Of a DNA stretch of 64,000 bases, positions 54,888 through 64,000 are shown piece by piece (the stretch's first letter is position 1; each line of letters opens with the position of its first letter). The stretch lies in contig CP136068.1 in NCBI GenBank assembly GCA_032622095.1, forward strand, positions 52,508,443-52,572,442, written 5' to 3'. The notes under the pieces were generated by a model. It worked only from the letters and a program-made list of their open reading frames with translations. It had not been told where the DNA came from and made no database searches. The position numbers and the translations under genes were made by a program. The stretch comes from Siphonodentalium dalli (taxonomy: Eukaryota > Mollusca > Scaphopoda > Gadilida > Siphonodentaliidae).

Positions 54888-56108
54888 TAGGGGTGGGAAG
54901 ATACACCGATGCACCGGTGTATCGCGATACGGTAACATACGATGCATGCACCGATACAAATCCTTAAATATCGTCGTATTGCGATACACGTATAATTCAT
55001 AATAAATGTTTACTGTACGAAAACTTCGAAAAGCATAGTCACTTGATCGGCTATTAAGATATATCGAGAGTTTCAGTCCTAAAACAAAGTAAAAACAAGA
55101 CTTCGCATGTGCATATATAGCTTCGCGCGAAAGTGATGAAACGTACTATAATGTGTCCGTGCTGCACGTGCATCGCGTGTTTGATTAGAGCCGGTGCATA
55201 TTTACGCCACATGGCACAATTGATATATAACTTCCCGTTTCATTTTCGGAAGCACATGTCACGTGCGCTCGCAGCTGACTTCTAAATATACTGGTACTTT
55301 CCGCGGTACCCTTCATTTTGACCGCGTAATCGCGTGTCACTCGAACTCAATTCGTATAGTTACGAGCCCAGTGGTCTGAATCTAGTACATTGTATTTAGA
55401 GTTACTCCTCTTTACATTGGCAGCTCCGCGTTTTGTGATTTATTAACAAGTGATTTCAAGCATGATCACTTACGGACTTTCTTTGTGCAAGTCTTGATTA
55501 CCCGATTTTGTGGTCATCGTCCTTGAACTCTTGAGTTTCAACATCCGTTTCTTTAAAATAAGCTTTGTAAATGTAATGGCGTCTACGGAGCCAGCAGTTG
55601 AGATTCCTCAGCAATCGCAGGAAAAATTCATTATAAAACCCAAACCCGCAGACAAATACAAGTCTAAAGTTTGGCAGCACTTCGGTTTGTTAGCTACCCT
55701 AGTAAATGGGATAAAGAGTGTTTTCGACTGCTGGCGATATTATAAATGCTCAGCGCTCAATGCTGAACTCAGAAAATGTTGACACTTTAATTTTTTTGAG
55801 AAAGAACCTGCGTTACCATTAACTTACCAATAAATAGTCGATCTTGTATTTACTGTTTAGAGTAGATCAGACTCATAATAACTATTGACTTGTTTGAAAG
55901 TTGTTTCAGTTGCAAGTAGGCACAGTAATGCTATTTGCCCTAATAAGCTTGTGTTTGAGTTGTCATGTTTGATTTGATTAAATTCTGAAACAATGTCTGG
56001 AGTGTATCTATGTAGTATGTATATATGTATCTAGATACGCACTCGTATCACGAACGGTGTATTGAGATACGTATCGTATCGTGGCACTAGCGTATCTTCC
56101 CACCCCTA
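54888..56108. mobile_element. Non-autonomous hAT transposon, copy 2 (inverted)
   Basis: Same termini as 52710-53940, opposite orientation. Exact 8-bp duplication AGGGTGTA (54880-54887, 56109-56116). It differs from copy 1 by a handful of substitutions and a ~10-bp indel (near 55279 versus 53538). Inserted in the 30-bp minisatellite 15 bp past the Tigger-like end. Confidence 0.92.
55510..55782 (+). pseudogene. hAT-derived ORF fragment, possible BED-finger remnant (copy 2)
   Basis: Same 90-residue product as 53036-53308 (begins MVIVLELLSFNIRFFKISF, ends LNAELRKC). An alternative internal Met precedes ASTEPAVEIPQQ. The preserved identity may just reflect the recent age of both copies. Confidence 0.5.
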
Positions 56109-56260
56109 AGGGTGTATGATGTCTTTGCACATACTAGTAGGGTGTATGATGTCCTTGCACATACTAATAGGGTGTATTATGGCTTTGCACATACTAATAG
56201 AGTATATGACATCTTTGCACATATTAATAGTACAGTGTATGCATGACGTCTTTGCAACAA
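56109..56260. repeat. 30-bp minisatellite, right part
   Basis: About five units of TAGTAGGGTGTATGATG plus TCTTTGCACATAC, continuing the array at 50110-50225 and 54871-54887. Confidence 0.85.
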
Positions 56261-57069
56261 ACACAGTATAAAAGGTGATGTCACTATAGTTCTCATCAAA
56301 TGTAATACAATGACTGTGTCACTGCTATATAATAGGTCTACAACACTGAGTCTCAATGAATAAAGACCTGCACTTTGTTTATGAGAGTATTCAATGTAAG
56401 CTTAGGGTCAAGGACACCTCAGGTATTCGGAGTATTTTCAGAGTCGGAAAATAGAATAGTCCTTAATTCTCAGTAGGTCATATAAAACATCTAGACTCTG
56501 AATGAAAAGATGTTTGTGTTAATATGTAATTAATGCTTAGCACATTTAATCTTCGTATCATTGAGGCTGAATGAATGCACTAATTAGACAAGATGTTTTC
56601 TATGTAGGAAATTGTAATGTATTTACGTATACTCAGGAACACATATTCTATTGTACATCAATTTCTGGTGCAAGAATGTACGGAGTGGGTAAAATGAAGA
56701 ACATCTCACTTCACTGTGCAAAAAATGTCAATCAATGATCAAAATTGATGAAAAAAATAATTTAGGATTGGAATTTCATTCCAAAATCAGACACTCATTG
56801 CAACTTTTTATTTGAACTCTTTGTCCAATAACACCTTATGACCCAGCGACAGTGAGGAGAGATGAAAGTCCTAATTAGATGTCATGTGTGTATGTCGCAC
56901 ATTCGTATGTCGCACATTCTATTGGTCATCATTTTATGGGGCAAGTAGAATGATGCAAGGATAGTATAAGTGTCTGGAAACCTCAATCAGTTACAAATTT
57001 TGAAGATTCACTGTAAAGGTCGAATGAACTGCAACACACGTAATCTACCTGCTCGCCTGTAAAGTATGT

Positions 57070-57195
57070 AAGAAACAATAGGTTGGGGAATCAAAGCATG
57101 ATAGAAACAATACGTCGGGGAATCAAAGTATATAAGAAACAATACGTCATGGAATCAAAGTATGCAAGACACAATACGTCGGGGAATCAAAGTGA
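57070..57195. repeat. 34-bp minisatellite, 4 units
   Basis: GAAACAATACGTCGGGGAAT plus CAAAGTAT recurs with substitutions. Confidence 0.85.
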
Positions 57196-57210
57196 AAATT
57201 CCAAATTAGA

Positions 57211-57408
57211 ATGAAGGAGCACATATATAATATCAATAAAAAATATGATAATCCTGTATCTAACCACTACATTATAGCGGGACACAGCTGGAAAGATATG
57301 ACATTCCAAATTATCCAGATCCTAAATAGTGATTCAGATGATAAGGAGTATAGCACACATTTCCGTATTTATTTATCTACTTCAGATACTTACACCTTTT
57401 GGCCTTAA
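57211..57408 (+). pseudogene. Penelope-like or other retroelement C-terminal fragment
   Basis: A 65-codon frame with MKEHIYNINKKYDNPVSNHY and HSWKDMTFQIIQIL. The pattern (R/E)H-x(4-6)-I-x(2-6)-D-x-PV-x-x-H(Y/F)-x(4)-H-S-x-x-D recalls the region after the GIY-YIG nuclease core of Penelope-like elements and some related retroelements. The reverse transcriptase and the GIY-YIG core itself are absent, so it is a remnant. Confidence 0.5.
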
Positions 57409-57679
57409 TAGTCTAGACTAGAGCACATTATCTGCCTTTGTCTTATCTATTTATATAATTGGTTGGAACTGATCAGATAGTAAGTTCAAGAAATTACCTA
57501 TGGAAACTAAATCTTCTTTATAGTGATATTCTTGTGTTGTCTGATCTATAAAGTATTGTGGGTATCCACAGAATTTCAACACTAAAACCTGAAAGCTGCT
57601 CCAGTGAGCTACTCACTAATAAATAATGGCGGTTTTATGATCAACTGTCTGCACTGAGAGGAGACGAACCTTCAGCACA

Positions 57680-57941
57680 TTAACCCTTCATTTAATTAAT
57701 GGATTCTTCCATGAGTTATAAAAGTATACATTGGAATGATCTATTCTTCAACTGGAGGGGTGTTCATGAAATATGAGCAGACAACAGCCAGAAGAATTGA
57801 TAATGCAAGTGCAGAAGGATTCCTATTCATTGGTGGAAAATGTTCAGATAATAAGTTCAGCAAACGGCCTATAGAACTTATTATCTGATAATTGCCTAAG
57901 GGAACTGCTTGTCAATGAGTATTTTGTAAAGAAAAGGTTAA
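57680..57941. mobile_element. MITE, FAM-A family, intact and TTAA-flanked
   Basis: Ends TTAACCCTTCATTTAA and GTAAAGAAAAGGTTAA. Central arms CAGATAATAAGTTC / GAACTTATTATCTG around 57845-57893. Best example of the family's TTAA boundary. Confidence 0.8.
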
Positions 57942-58579
57942 AAATATCCTACGTCATTTGGGATGTGTTCAAAAACTGCCACAGGAATTTAGTATGAGCC
58001 ATGCAGTGTAGAAGCATGAAAACTACTCACAAACAGTAAAACATCAATGAATTTATGATCAACCCTATCCTATATGTCCTATGGACTAGATGCTAAACAA
58101 AAAATGCATAAATATAGAAATATGCGGGAGGGAAAAAAAAATGAAAATATCCCAGGTCAATCGAGAGGTGTTTAAAAACTTAGACAATGCGTTTATGGCA
58201 CAGTGCACTTTGTATAGAGACGAAATCGGATTACTCATATATTACCCCAATAAGATAGCACCAGGTAATAGAATTACCTGGGGTAGTTTAATTGTTTATA
58301 GCTGGTATAAATTCAGTTCGACTGAGAACGAAAATAGAATGAGACCCACATTAATCTATATATTAGGTACCTGTGTTAACGCTGGTGACTTGGGGCTATG
58401 CTAAAAATAGGACAGGCTGTCGTAAAAACTAAAACAGTTTTTCATATGATCTTTATTGGATGAAAACTGCATAAAGGAGATGGGAATGTAAGCCTTTGAA
58501 GTTTTGATGGGCCAGATCTGCTGATGCATAAGGAGTTGGATAATACTTACTACTATTTGAGAAATAAAGAGGGAGAACT

Positions 58580-58680
58580 TTATTAACCCTTTCTTAACTA
58601 AATACTCATCGATGAGTAGTTCCCTTAGAAAATGTTCAGAAAATAAGTTCAACAAATGGCCATAGACAGTGTTTATAGGT
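58580..58680. mobile_element. MITE, FAM-A family, left fragment
   Basis: TTAACCCTTTCTTAACTAAA, ACTCATCGATGAGTAGTTC and AATAAGTTCAACAAATGGCC, then truncated. Confidence 0.65.
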
Positions 58681-59184
58681 TAGTAACACATTTCTTTATA
58701 GGAAAAAGAAGGCATCATAACGTGCAACAAGTAAAAAAAAAAAATATAAAATATGTCTTCTACACAATATCATAACAAGAAATGAACAAGATTACATAGA
58801 TAAAACATGTGTAACTGGTCGACCCTTTACCCCATCCATATTCTGAAAATCTTTGAAAAAATGATCAGAAATGTAATAAACATAGCAAGATAAATAAAAG
58901 AATCCAAACCCTGACACCCACAACTAATCTATAATTGGCTGATAACTCAGTATCGACATTAATTCTCAAAATCACATTACAGTGTCTCTGAGGACAGCTG
59001 TAATTTTTCAGCGCCACAGGTGAGACACCTGAGCAGGATCTTAGCTGACAAAAATATCAAATCTACTCGCCGCCGTTTACATATCAAATCTACTAGCTGC
59101 CGTTTAAATGTCATGAGTTCACAGGCTGAGTGCTCCAAGAAATAAAATTATTAATTTGTTGGAAAATTCAATAATTCAATACCC

Positions 59185-59610
59185 TACGTCTATAGATGTG
59201 CGTCTGCATTTGATGAGTCACGGGCAGTATACATATGTGCACTTTAAGGGATATATACCATTTGTTTCGGTGATGCATGACACTTTCATATTGAGTGCAA
59301 CCACAATTGATTGGACTGATTTACTAAAGGGCAACATAGTGTTCTCACATATTTTAATATCAGTAACCCTTCTTTACTAATATTCATTGACAAGTACATG
59401 TAGTTCCCTTTAATATAGGTATTGTTCAGATAATAATCGGCCATACAGAGAACTCATAATTTAAAGGATACATACCATTTGTTTCGGTGATGCATGACAC
59501 TTTCATATTGAGTGCAACCACAAATATTGGACTGATTTATTAAAGGGCAACATAGTGTTCGGATATATTTATAAATCATTAACCCTTCTTTACTAATATT
59601 CATTGACAAG
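59185..59610. repeat. Direct duplication of ~150 bp
   Basis: CATTTGTTTCGGTGATGCAT through AAAGGGCAACATAGTGTTC to CATTGACAAGTA occurs at 59258-59395 and 59470-59612, with a FAM-A fragment at the 3' side of both. Confidence 0.8.
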
Positions 59611-59631
59611 TAATTCCCTTATACAGCAATG

Positions 59632-60270
59632 CCCTAAGTAATCGACCCCTTAAACACAGCAGAATTATGGTTAACTTTTCAGGATTTAGTCGGAAATATG
59701 GCTTGTTGCCATTCATCAGAAAGCTCTCCCCGAGAGCGTTCCGATGAATGGCAACAAGCCATATTTCCGACTAAATCCTGAAAAGTTACCCATAATTCTG
59801 CTGTGGTTAAGAAGTCGATTACTAATACTCATTGACAAGTAGTTCCCTTAATATAGGTATTGTTCAGATAATAAGCAGCCGTATAGTGAACTTATTATTT
59901 CACCAATGAATAAGAATGGAAATATGGCTTGTTGCCATTCATCAGAAAGCTCTCCCCGAGAGCGTTCCGATGAATGGCAACAAGCCATATTTCCGACTAA
60001 ATCCTGAAAAGTTACCCATAATTCTGCTGTGGTTAAGAAGTCGATTACTAATACTCATTGACAAGTAGTTCCCTTAATATAGGTATTGTTCAGATAATAA
60101 GCAGCCGTATAGTGAACTTATTATTTCACCAATGAATAAGAATGCTTTTGCAATTTGTATTATCAGTTCATCTGTCTGTCGTCTGCTTATATTTCCTGAA
60201 CATCCCTCCAGATGAAAAATAGATTTGCATTCTATAGACGGAGTGTATTGAAATATTGAATATTCCAACA
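59632..60270. repeat. FAM-D MITE plus a 228-bp tandem duplication
   Basis: A FAM-D hairpin begins at 59632 (TACAGCAATGCCCTAAGT). The segment from inside its left arm through AATAATAGG-type FAM-A sequence to AATGAATAAGAATG is repeated: GATTACTAATACTCATTGAC occurs at 59817 and 60045, 228 bp apart. The second copy starts mid-arm at 59911. Confidence 0.8.
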
Positions 60271-60313
60271 AGTTATTAATTATTTCTTGGAGCACACAGC
60301 CCCTGAATTCATG

Positions 60314-60540
60314 CAAGCCTTGAAATAGTGTCTGTCATTTGCATAATGAAGTCCCCAGAGGGTGAATTTAGTGATGCTACCCCGCATAGCGGGCTAGCAT
60401 CACCAAATTCACCCTCTGAGAACCTCATTCTGCTCAGGTGTAAGCAGAATATATTGAGGTCCCCCAGAGGGTGAATTTGGTGATGCTAGCCCGCTATGCA
60501 GGGTAGCATCACTAAATTCACCATCTGGGGACAACACTGG
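60314..60540. mobile_element. HP-G MITE, right end degraded
   Basis: Begins CAAGCCTTGAAATAGTGTCT with the double-hairpin interior. The last arm is lost after CATCTGGGGAC. Confidence 0.8.
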
Positions 60541-60623
60541 TAAATCATGGCAAAATAAAATATATTTCACACACCATTTATAAGCACATTTGAGGATTGA
60601 GCTTTTTTTGGCCTCAGAGCAAT

Positions 60624-60860
60624 CAAGTCTGCAAATAGTGTGTCTGTCGTTTGCAGAATGAAGTTCCCTAACAGTGGGCTAGTATCACCAAATTCACCCT
60701 CCAGGGACCTCATTCTTCTTAGGCCTGAAGGAGCAGAAGCAGAATGAGGTTCCCAGAGGGTGAATTTGGTGATGCTAAACTGCCATGTGAGATAGCGTCA
60801 CTAAATTCACCCTATGGGGACCTCATTCTGCAAATGACAGCCACACTATTTGCAGGCTTG
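60624..60860. mobile_element. HP-G MITE with 8-bp target duplication
   Basis: Ends CAAGTCTGCAAATAGTGTGT / inverse. Flanks AGAGCAAT (60616-60623) and AGAACAAT (60861-60868) match at 7 of 8 positions. This sets the family's target size at 8 bp and supports a hAT-type parent. Confidence 0.85.
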
Positions 60861-61734
60861 AGAACAATAAAAACAGTTCTGTTTCTGCTGATATTTAAGT
60901 TATTTCTTGCATTTCTATGAATCAAAATGGCACTATCTAACCCATTAGATCCCCCCTCTTGCTGAAGGGAAATAAGGCAGCTATTACTACAGCCCTCTAA
61001 AGGCTCTAATCACTCAACAACTCCCTGCTTAAATCTTTGAAATTACAAGTATTTAATCACGATGTGCACCTTTAATAATACTTGTTTTATTAATTCAAGA
61101 ATGTCTGAAATGTCAGTCCATAATCACACATATAATATGTATCAACTATATCGCTTTAACCCTGTCCTTTATTGAGAGCAATTAGGTAACTAAAGTATGT
61201 GGGCGGTAAATCGGGACAGGAACAAAGCCCAGCAATGTGTCAGTTTATAGAATGAGGAAACCAATCAAATTGCCGGTATATATTTTCACGAGGAATAGAG
61301 GTTTTAAAGGCAGAGAAGTGAGTCATGGCTCCATGACCATGTAAGATGCGATGAACTCGATAGATTTTTGTTCTTATCGGTGGGTAAATGTCAAAGTTAA
61401 ACGAATCAATACACCCAGTAACGATTGACCGATGCCTCTAATTAAGACTAATACATTGTAAGAACATCTTACAACTCTGCTGCATTTCATAGGTCGCCAT
61501 TTGTCGAGACCCCAATGAGGTTTTGTATCTGAGAAATTATGGCGGATGTTCCCTTAAATGGGATTGACGTACATTTACAGAATGTACGTATGCCTGGTGC
61601 TTACTTAACTTTTAAAGGTACACAGAGAGCTCAGAATGAGAATATTTTTAACAACATCATTTGCATTTGTAGGGTGGAGTAAAGCCCCAAAAGACACGAC
61701 TGGGATGCACTATCATGAAAGGTTTTCTCTTCTG

Positions 61735-62430
61735 TTGGTGACACTGTGGCTCAACATGGAGAGGGAATAATGTCATACATTAGTCATTGGAGCGATATTA
61801 AGGAATGCGGAAAGTTTAAATATTTAAGTAATACCGGAGGTCAACATGATGAAAAGCAATATAAAGTTTGGGACCAATTGGATTTAGTGAAGCAAAGAGT
61901 AAAATCCAAGATGGCTGCCATCACCCATGTTTTTGACTGTTTAAATATAATAGGTCCCATGGAGAAGTGATCATAAACTTGGCTGTAAATTTAAAAAAAC
62001 ATTTCTCGAATGGATATATAAATATGGGCTCCAGGGTGTGCTGATGGATTCAAATGTGAAATCCATAAAAATTTGGAAACATTTTATGGCAAATTTAGTC
62101 ACGCAAAGAGTAAAATCCAACATGGCCACTGGAGGCCATGTTTTTCAACAAAATTTGATGGCCCCCATTTAGTGACCACCAGGAAGATCCATATGAAATT
62201 TGTTGACAATTGGAAGAGGGAATTACTCTGTAGTGTGTGCCAGGAAATTGTCATGAAAAGAGTAAATGCCAAGGAAGGCTGCTGGCGGCCATGTTTTTGA
62301 TCGAAAATCGCTCAAATTTCCATATGAAGATTGGTGATGATCAGATGAGAGATGTGACCTGTAGCATGTGTTGAAGAAAATTGTTGATGGACGCACGGCG
62401 GATGGACGTCAACTCATGACAATAGCTCAA
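61735..62430. repeat. Dispersed repeat related to 351-1000
   Basis: GACACTGTGGCTCAACATGG and the AGAGTAAAATCCAAGATGGCT block at 61896 match the left edge of the window in the same order. Three to four diverged 160-bp units follow, ending in a GGACGCACGGCGGATGGACG tract. Frames within are incidental. Confidence 0.65.
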
Positions 62431-62529
62431 ACTAACTATTAAAGCAGAGTTAAAAATTGTCACTTTCTTTTTGGAATAGAAAAAGAAAAATATTCCACTG
62501 TCAAAGGGTTAATCATGCTGCTATCTAGA

Positions 62530-62695
62530 GTTATGCTCTAATTAATCGACTCCTTAACCACAGCAGAATTATGGGTAACTTTTCAGGATTTAGTCGGAAA
62601 TATGGCTTGTTGCCATTCATCGGAAAGCTCTCGGCCGAAAAGTTACCCATAATTCTGCTGTGGTTAAGGAGTCGATTATTTAGAGCATTACTGTA
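62530..62695. mobile_element. MITE, FAM-D family, short form
   Basis: CTCTAATTAATCGACTCCTT to GCATTACTGTA with a shortened right arm. Confidence 0.8.
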
Positions 62696-62704
62696 GCTAA
62701 GGTG

Positions 62705-62812
62705 TTAACCCATTATACTATACTAAATACTCATTGACAAGTACAGGTAGAAAATGTTCAGATAATCAATTGTTTGTTGATCTTATTATCTGAACATGTC
62801 CTGTCAATGTTA
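62705..62812. mobile_element. MITE, FAM-A family, core only
   Basis: ACTCATTGACAAGTA, AATGTTCAGATAATCAATTG and CTTATTATCTGAACATG; the 3' half is missing. Confidence 0.6.
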
Positions 62813-63119
62813 CCAGCGGATAGCATTGACAGGTCAACTGCTAGCATTCGCGGTGATACCACTCGACTGCAGTCTAGTGGCAGTATGACCTTGGTCATAT
62901 CTGGCCTACAACCTTGTTACAGAGGTTGATTAATTAGAGCATAGCTGCAGCCTGGAAATTTCTAATTGCACACCACTGATAAATATCTCCACCCCTACCT
63001 TTTTTAAACAATACAACCAGACCACAGTCCTTTTTAGAAGTTCACAAAATTCCTTTTGCACATCCCTCTCTAAGGTTGGAATTTTACAACTGGTATTTCA
63101 AGCTCTCCAACTTATCGAA

Positions 63120-63262
63120 ATTTTCAACCTGAAATCCCCCATAAAGTTAAAATTTGTGTCCAACCTGACATCCCCCATAAAGTTAAAATTTGTGTCCAAC
63201 CTGGCATCCCCCATAAAGTTAAAATTTGTGGCCAATCTGGCATCCCCCATAAAGTTAAAAAA
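63120..63262. repeat. 37-bp minisatellite, 4 units
   Basis: CATCCCCCATAAAGTTAAAA plus TTTGTG(T/G)CCAA recurs four times. Confidence 0.85.
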
Positions 63263-63520
63263 TGTGGCCATTTCCGATTTCAGTCCAACAGTTTAACCTG
63301 AAGAGGAAAATATGGACTCTTTGTCTAAAAACATACTGGTTGAAAAATTGAACAATGAGAACAATTCTAACCTATGTTTGGTGTGAAAATTTTGACACCA
63401 ACCCCATCTACACTCCCTCCACATTGCCCCAAACATTGTAATCATATACACCCACCCAATTTGAAACCCTAGGTTGCATGGTCCCTGGGTAGAAGAATAT
63501 ATTTAGTAAAGAAAGGAATA

Positions 63521-63725
63521 TTAACCCTTTCAGTGCCAAGTCCGATTTTTGTATCAACCCATATTTCCTTGATCATTTTAAAATTTATTGATTATAATTA
63601 TGTGATACATTGATGGAAAGAGCTATTTCCATCAATGTATCACATTATTATAATCAATAAATTTGAAAAATGATCAAGGAAATATGGGTTGATACAAAAA
63701 TCAGACTTGGCACTGAAAGGGTTAA
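63521..63725. mobile_element. TTAA-flanked near-perfect hairpin MITE
   Basis: TTAACCCTTTCAGTGCCAAG to CTTGGCACTGAAAGGGTTAA. Almost the whole 205 bp is one stem, with AGAGCT at the loop. Ends resemble 43052-43312. piggyBac-type by TTAA and CCCTTT (inference). Confidence 0.85.
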
Positions 63726-64000
63726 GCGAGTGACATAGGAATCATATTCATACTCAGGGTTCCTAACAAATTTATCCCATGACAACAAATGAATGAATGA
63801 CTCAAGTAACTACTCATCAGTATAAAGTATTCAGTCAACAAAGGCTTAACATACTTTTATATTTTAATTCCCGCAGGAGTCACTTTCATGATCAGTTCTT
63901 CCCAATACATATTAAATTGTTATTTATACCATAATTTCCTATTCTATTGTGTGTATAACACCTATTATGTAAACTTCATCTTTACACCCTACTGTGGGTA

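Larger units (their letters stand above)
49423..64000 (-). other. SIK intron upstream of exon A (partial)
   Basis: Inferred intron, open at the right end of the window. It contains a 30-bp minisatellite split by nested transposons (50110-56260), a Penelope-like fragment (57211-57408), MITEs (57680-57941, 59632-60270, 60314-60860, 62530-62812, 63521-63725) and short tandem repeats (57070-57195, 63120-63260). I see nothing recognisable in 49430-50100, 56270-57060, 57950-58570, 58690-59150 and 60870-61730. Confidence 0.75.

Noticed and set aside
49423..64000. Upstream SIK exons (glycine loop, VAIK)
   Set aside because: I looked for the minus-strand N-lobe motifs and the HIIKLYQ end and did not find them; the exon presumably lies beyond 64000.

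Overview
The window looks like intronic, repeat-dense nuclear DNA from an invertebrate animal. A mollusc (perhaps a bivalve) is my best guess from the density and style of the small DNA transposons, minisatellites and tRNA-derived SINEs and from TTAGGG-type telomere motifs; nothing in the window proves the phylum. There are no bacterial signatures, operons or long single-exon genes. The sequence is AT-rich.

One real gene is recognisable. Four consecutive minus-strand exons (49422-49359, 27496-27381, 10170-10000, 4670-4547) join in phase and encode the middle of the kinase domain of a salt-inducible kinase (SIK, AMPK-related family; closest by eye to SIK1/SIK2). They carry the hinge region, the HRD catalytic loop, the DFG motif, the LKB1-target T-loop threonine, the APE-type motif and the [21 protein letters not shown] stretch. 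The introns are about 21.9, 17.2 and 5.3 kb. The first and last exons of the gene lie outside the window, so nearly everything else here is SIK intron.

The main discovery is at the last of these exons. The 4.9-kb minisatellite at 4629-9545 is an amplification of the exon's own 3' splice site: each 69- or 72-bp unit is the last 27 bp of the intron (pyrimidine tract plus CAG) followed by the first 42 or 45 bp of the exon. The result is 67 tandem near-identical splice acceptors. Every length variant is a multiple of 3, and the whole array is open in the kinase reading frame, so use of any acceptor would stay in frame.

A second notable object is 14051-15375. Two 254-bp palindromic MITEs flank an integrin-alpha exon with intact splice signals, and the whole unit is bounded by an exact 8-bp direct repeat. 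This is a likely composite transposon that captured an exon.

Other layout, left to right: a 160-bp diverged tandem array and SINE debris (1-4500); the SIK splice-site array (4629-9545); MITEs and minisatellites (9650-20060); a 6.1-kb satellite of 25-bp units with higher-order structure (20395-26510); TTAA-flanked MITEs and a telomere-hexamer minisatellite (26570-30110); a 4.8-kb transposon without a recognisable transposase (30109-34951); a 2.2-kb transposon with the same style of internal motif (37428-39595); hairpin MITEs and a possible Helitron (40080-47890); a nest of pogo/Tigger-like, TTAA-flanked and hAT elements with clear target-site duplications (50110-56260); a Penelope-like remnant (57211-57408); and further MITEs and segmental duplications to the end.
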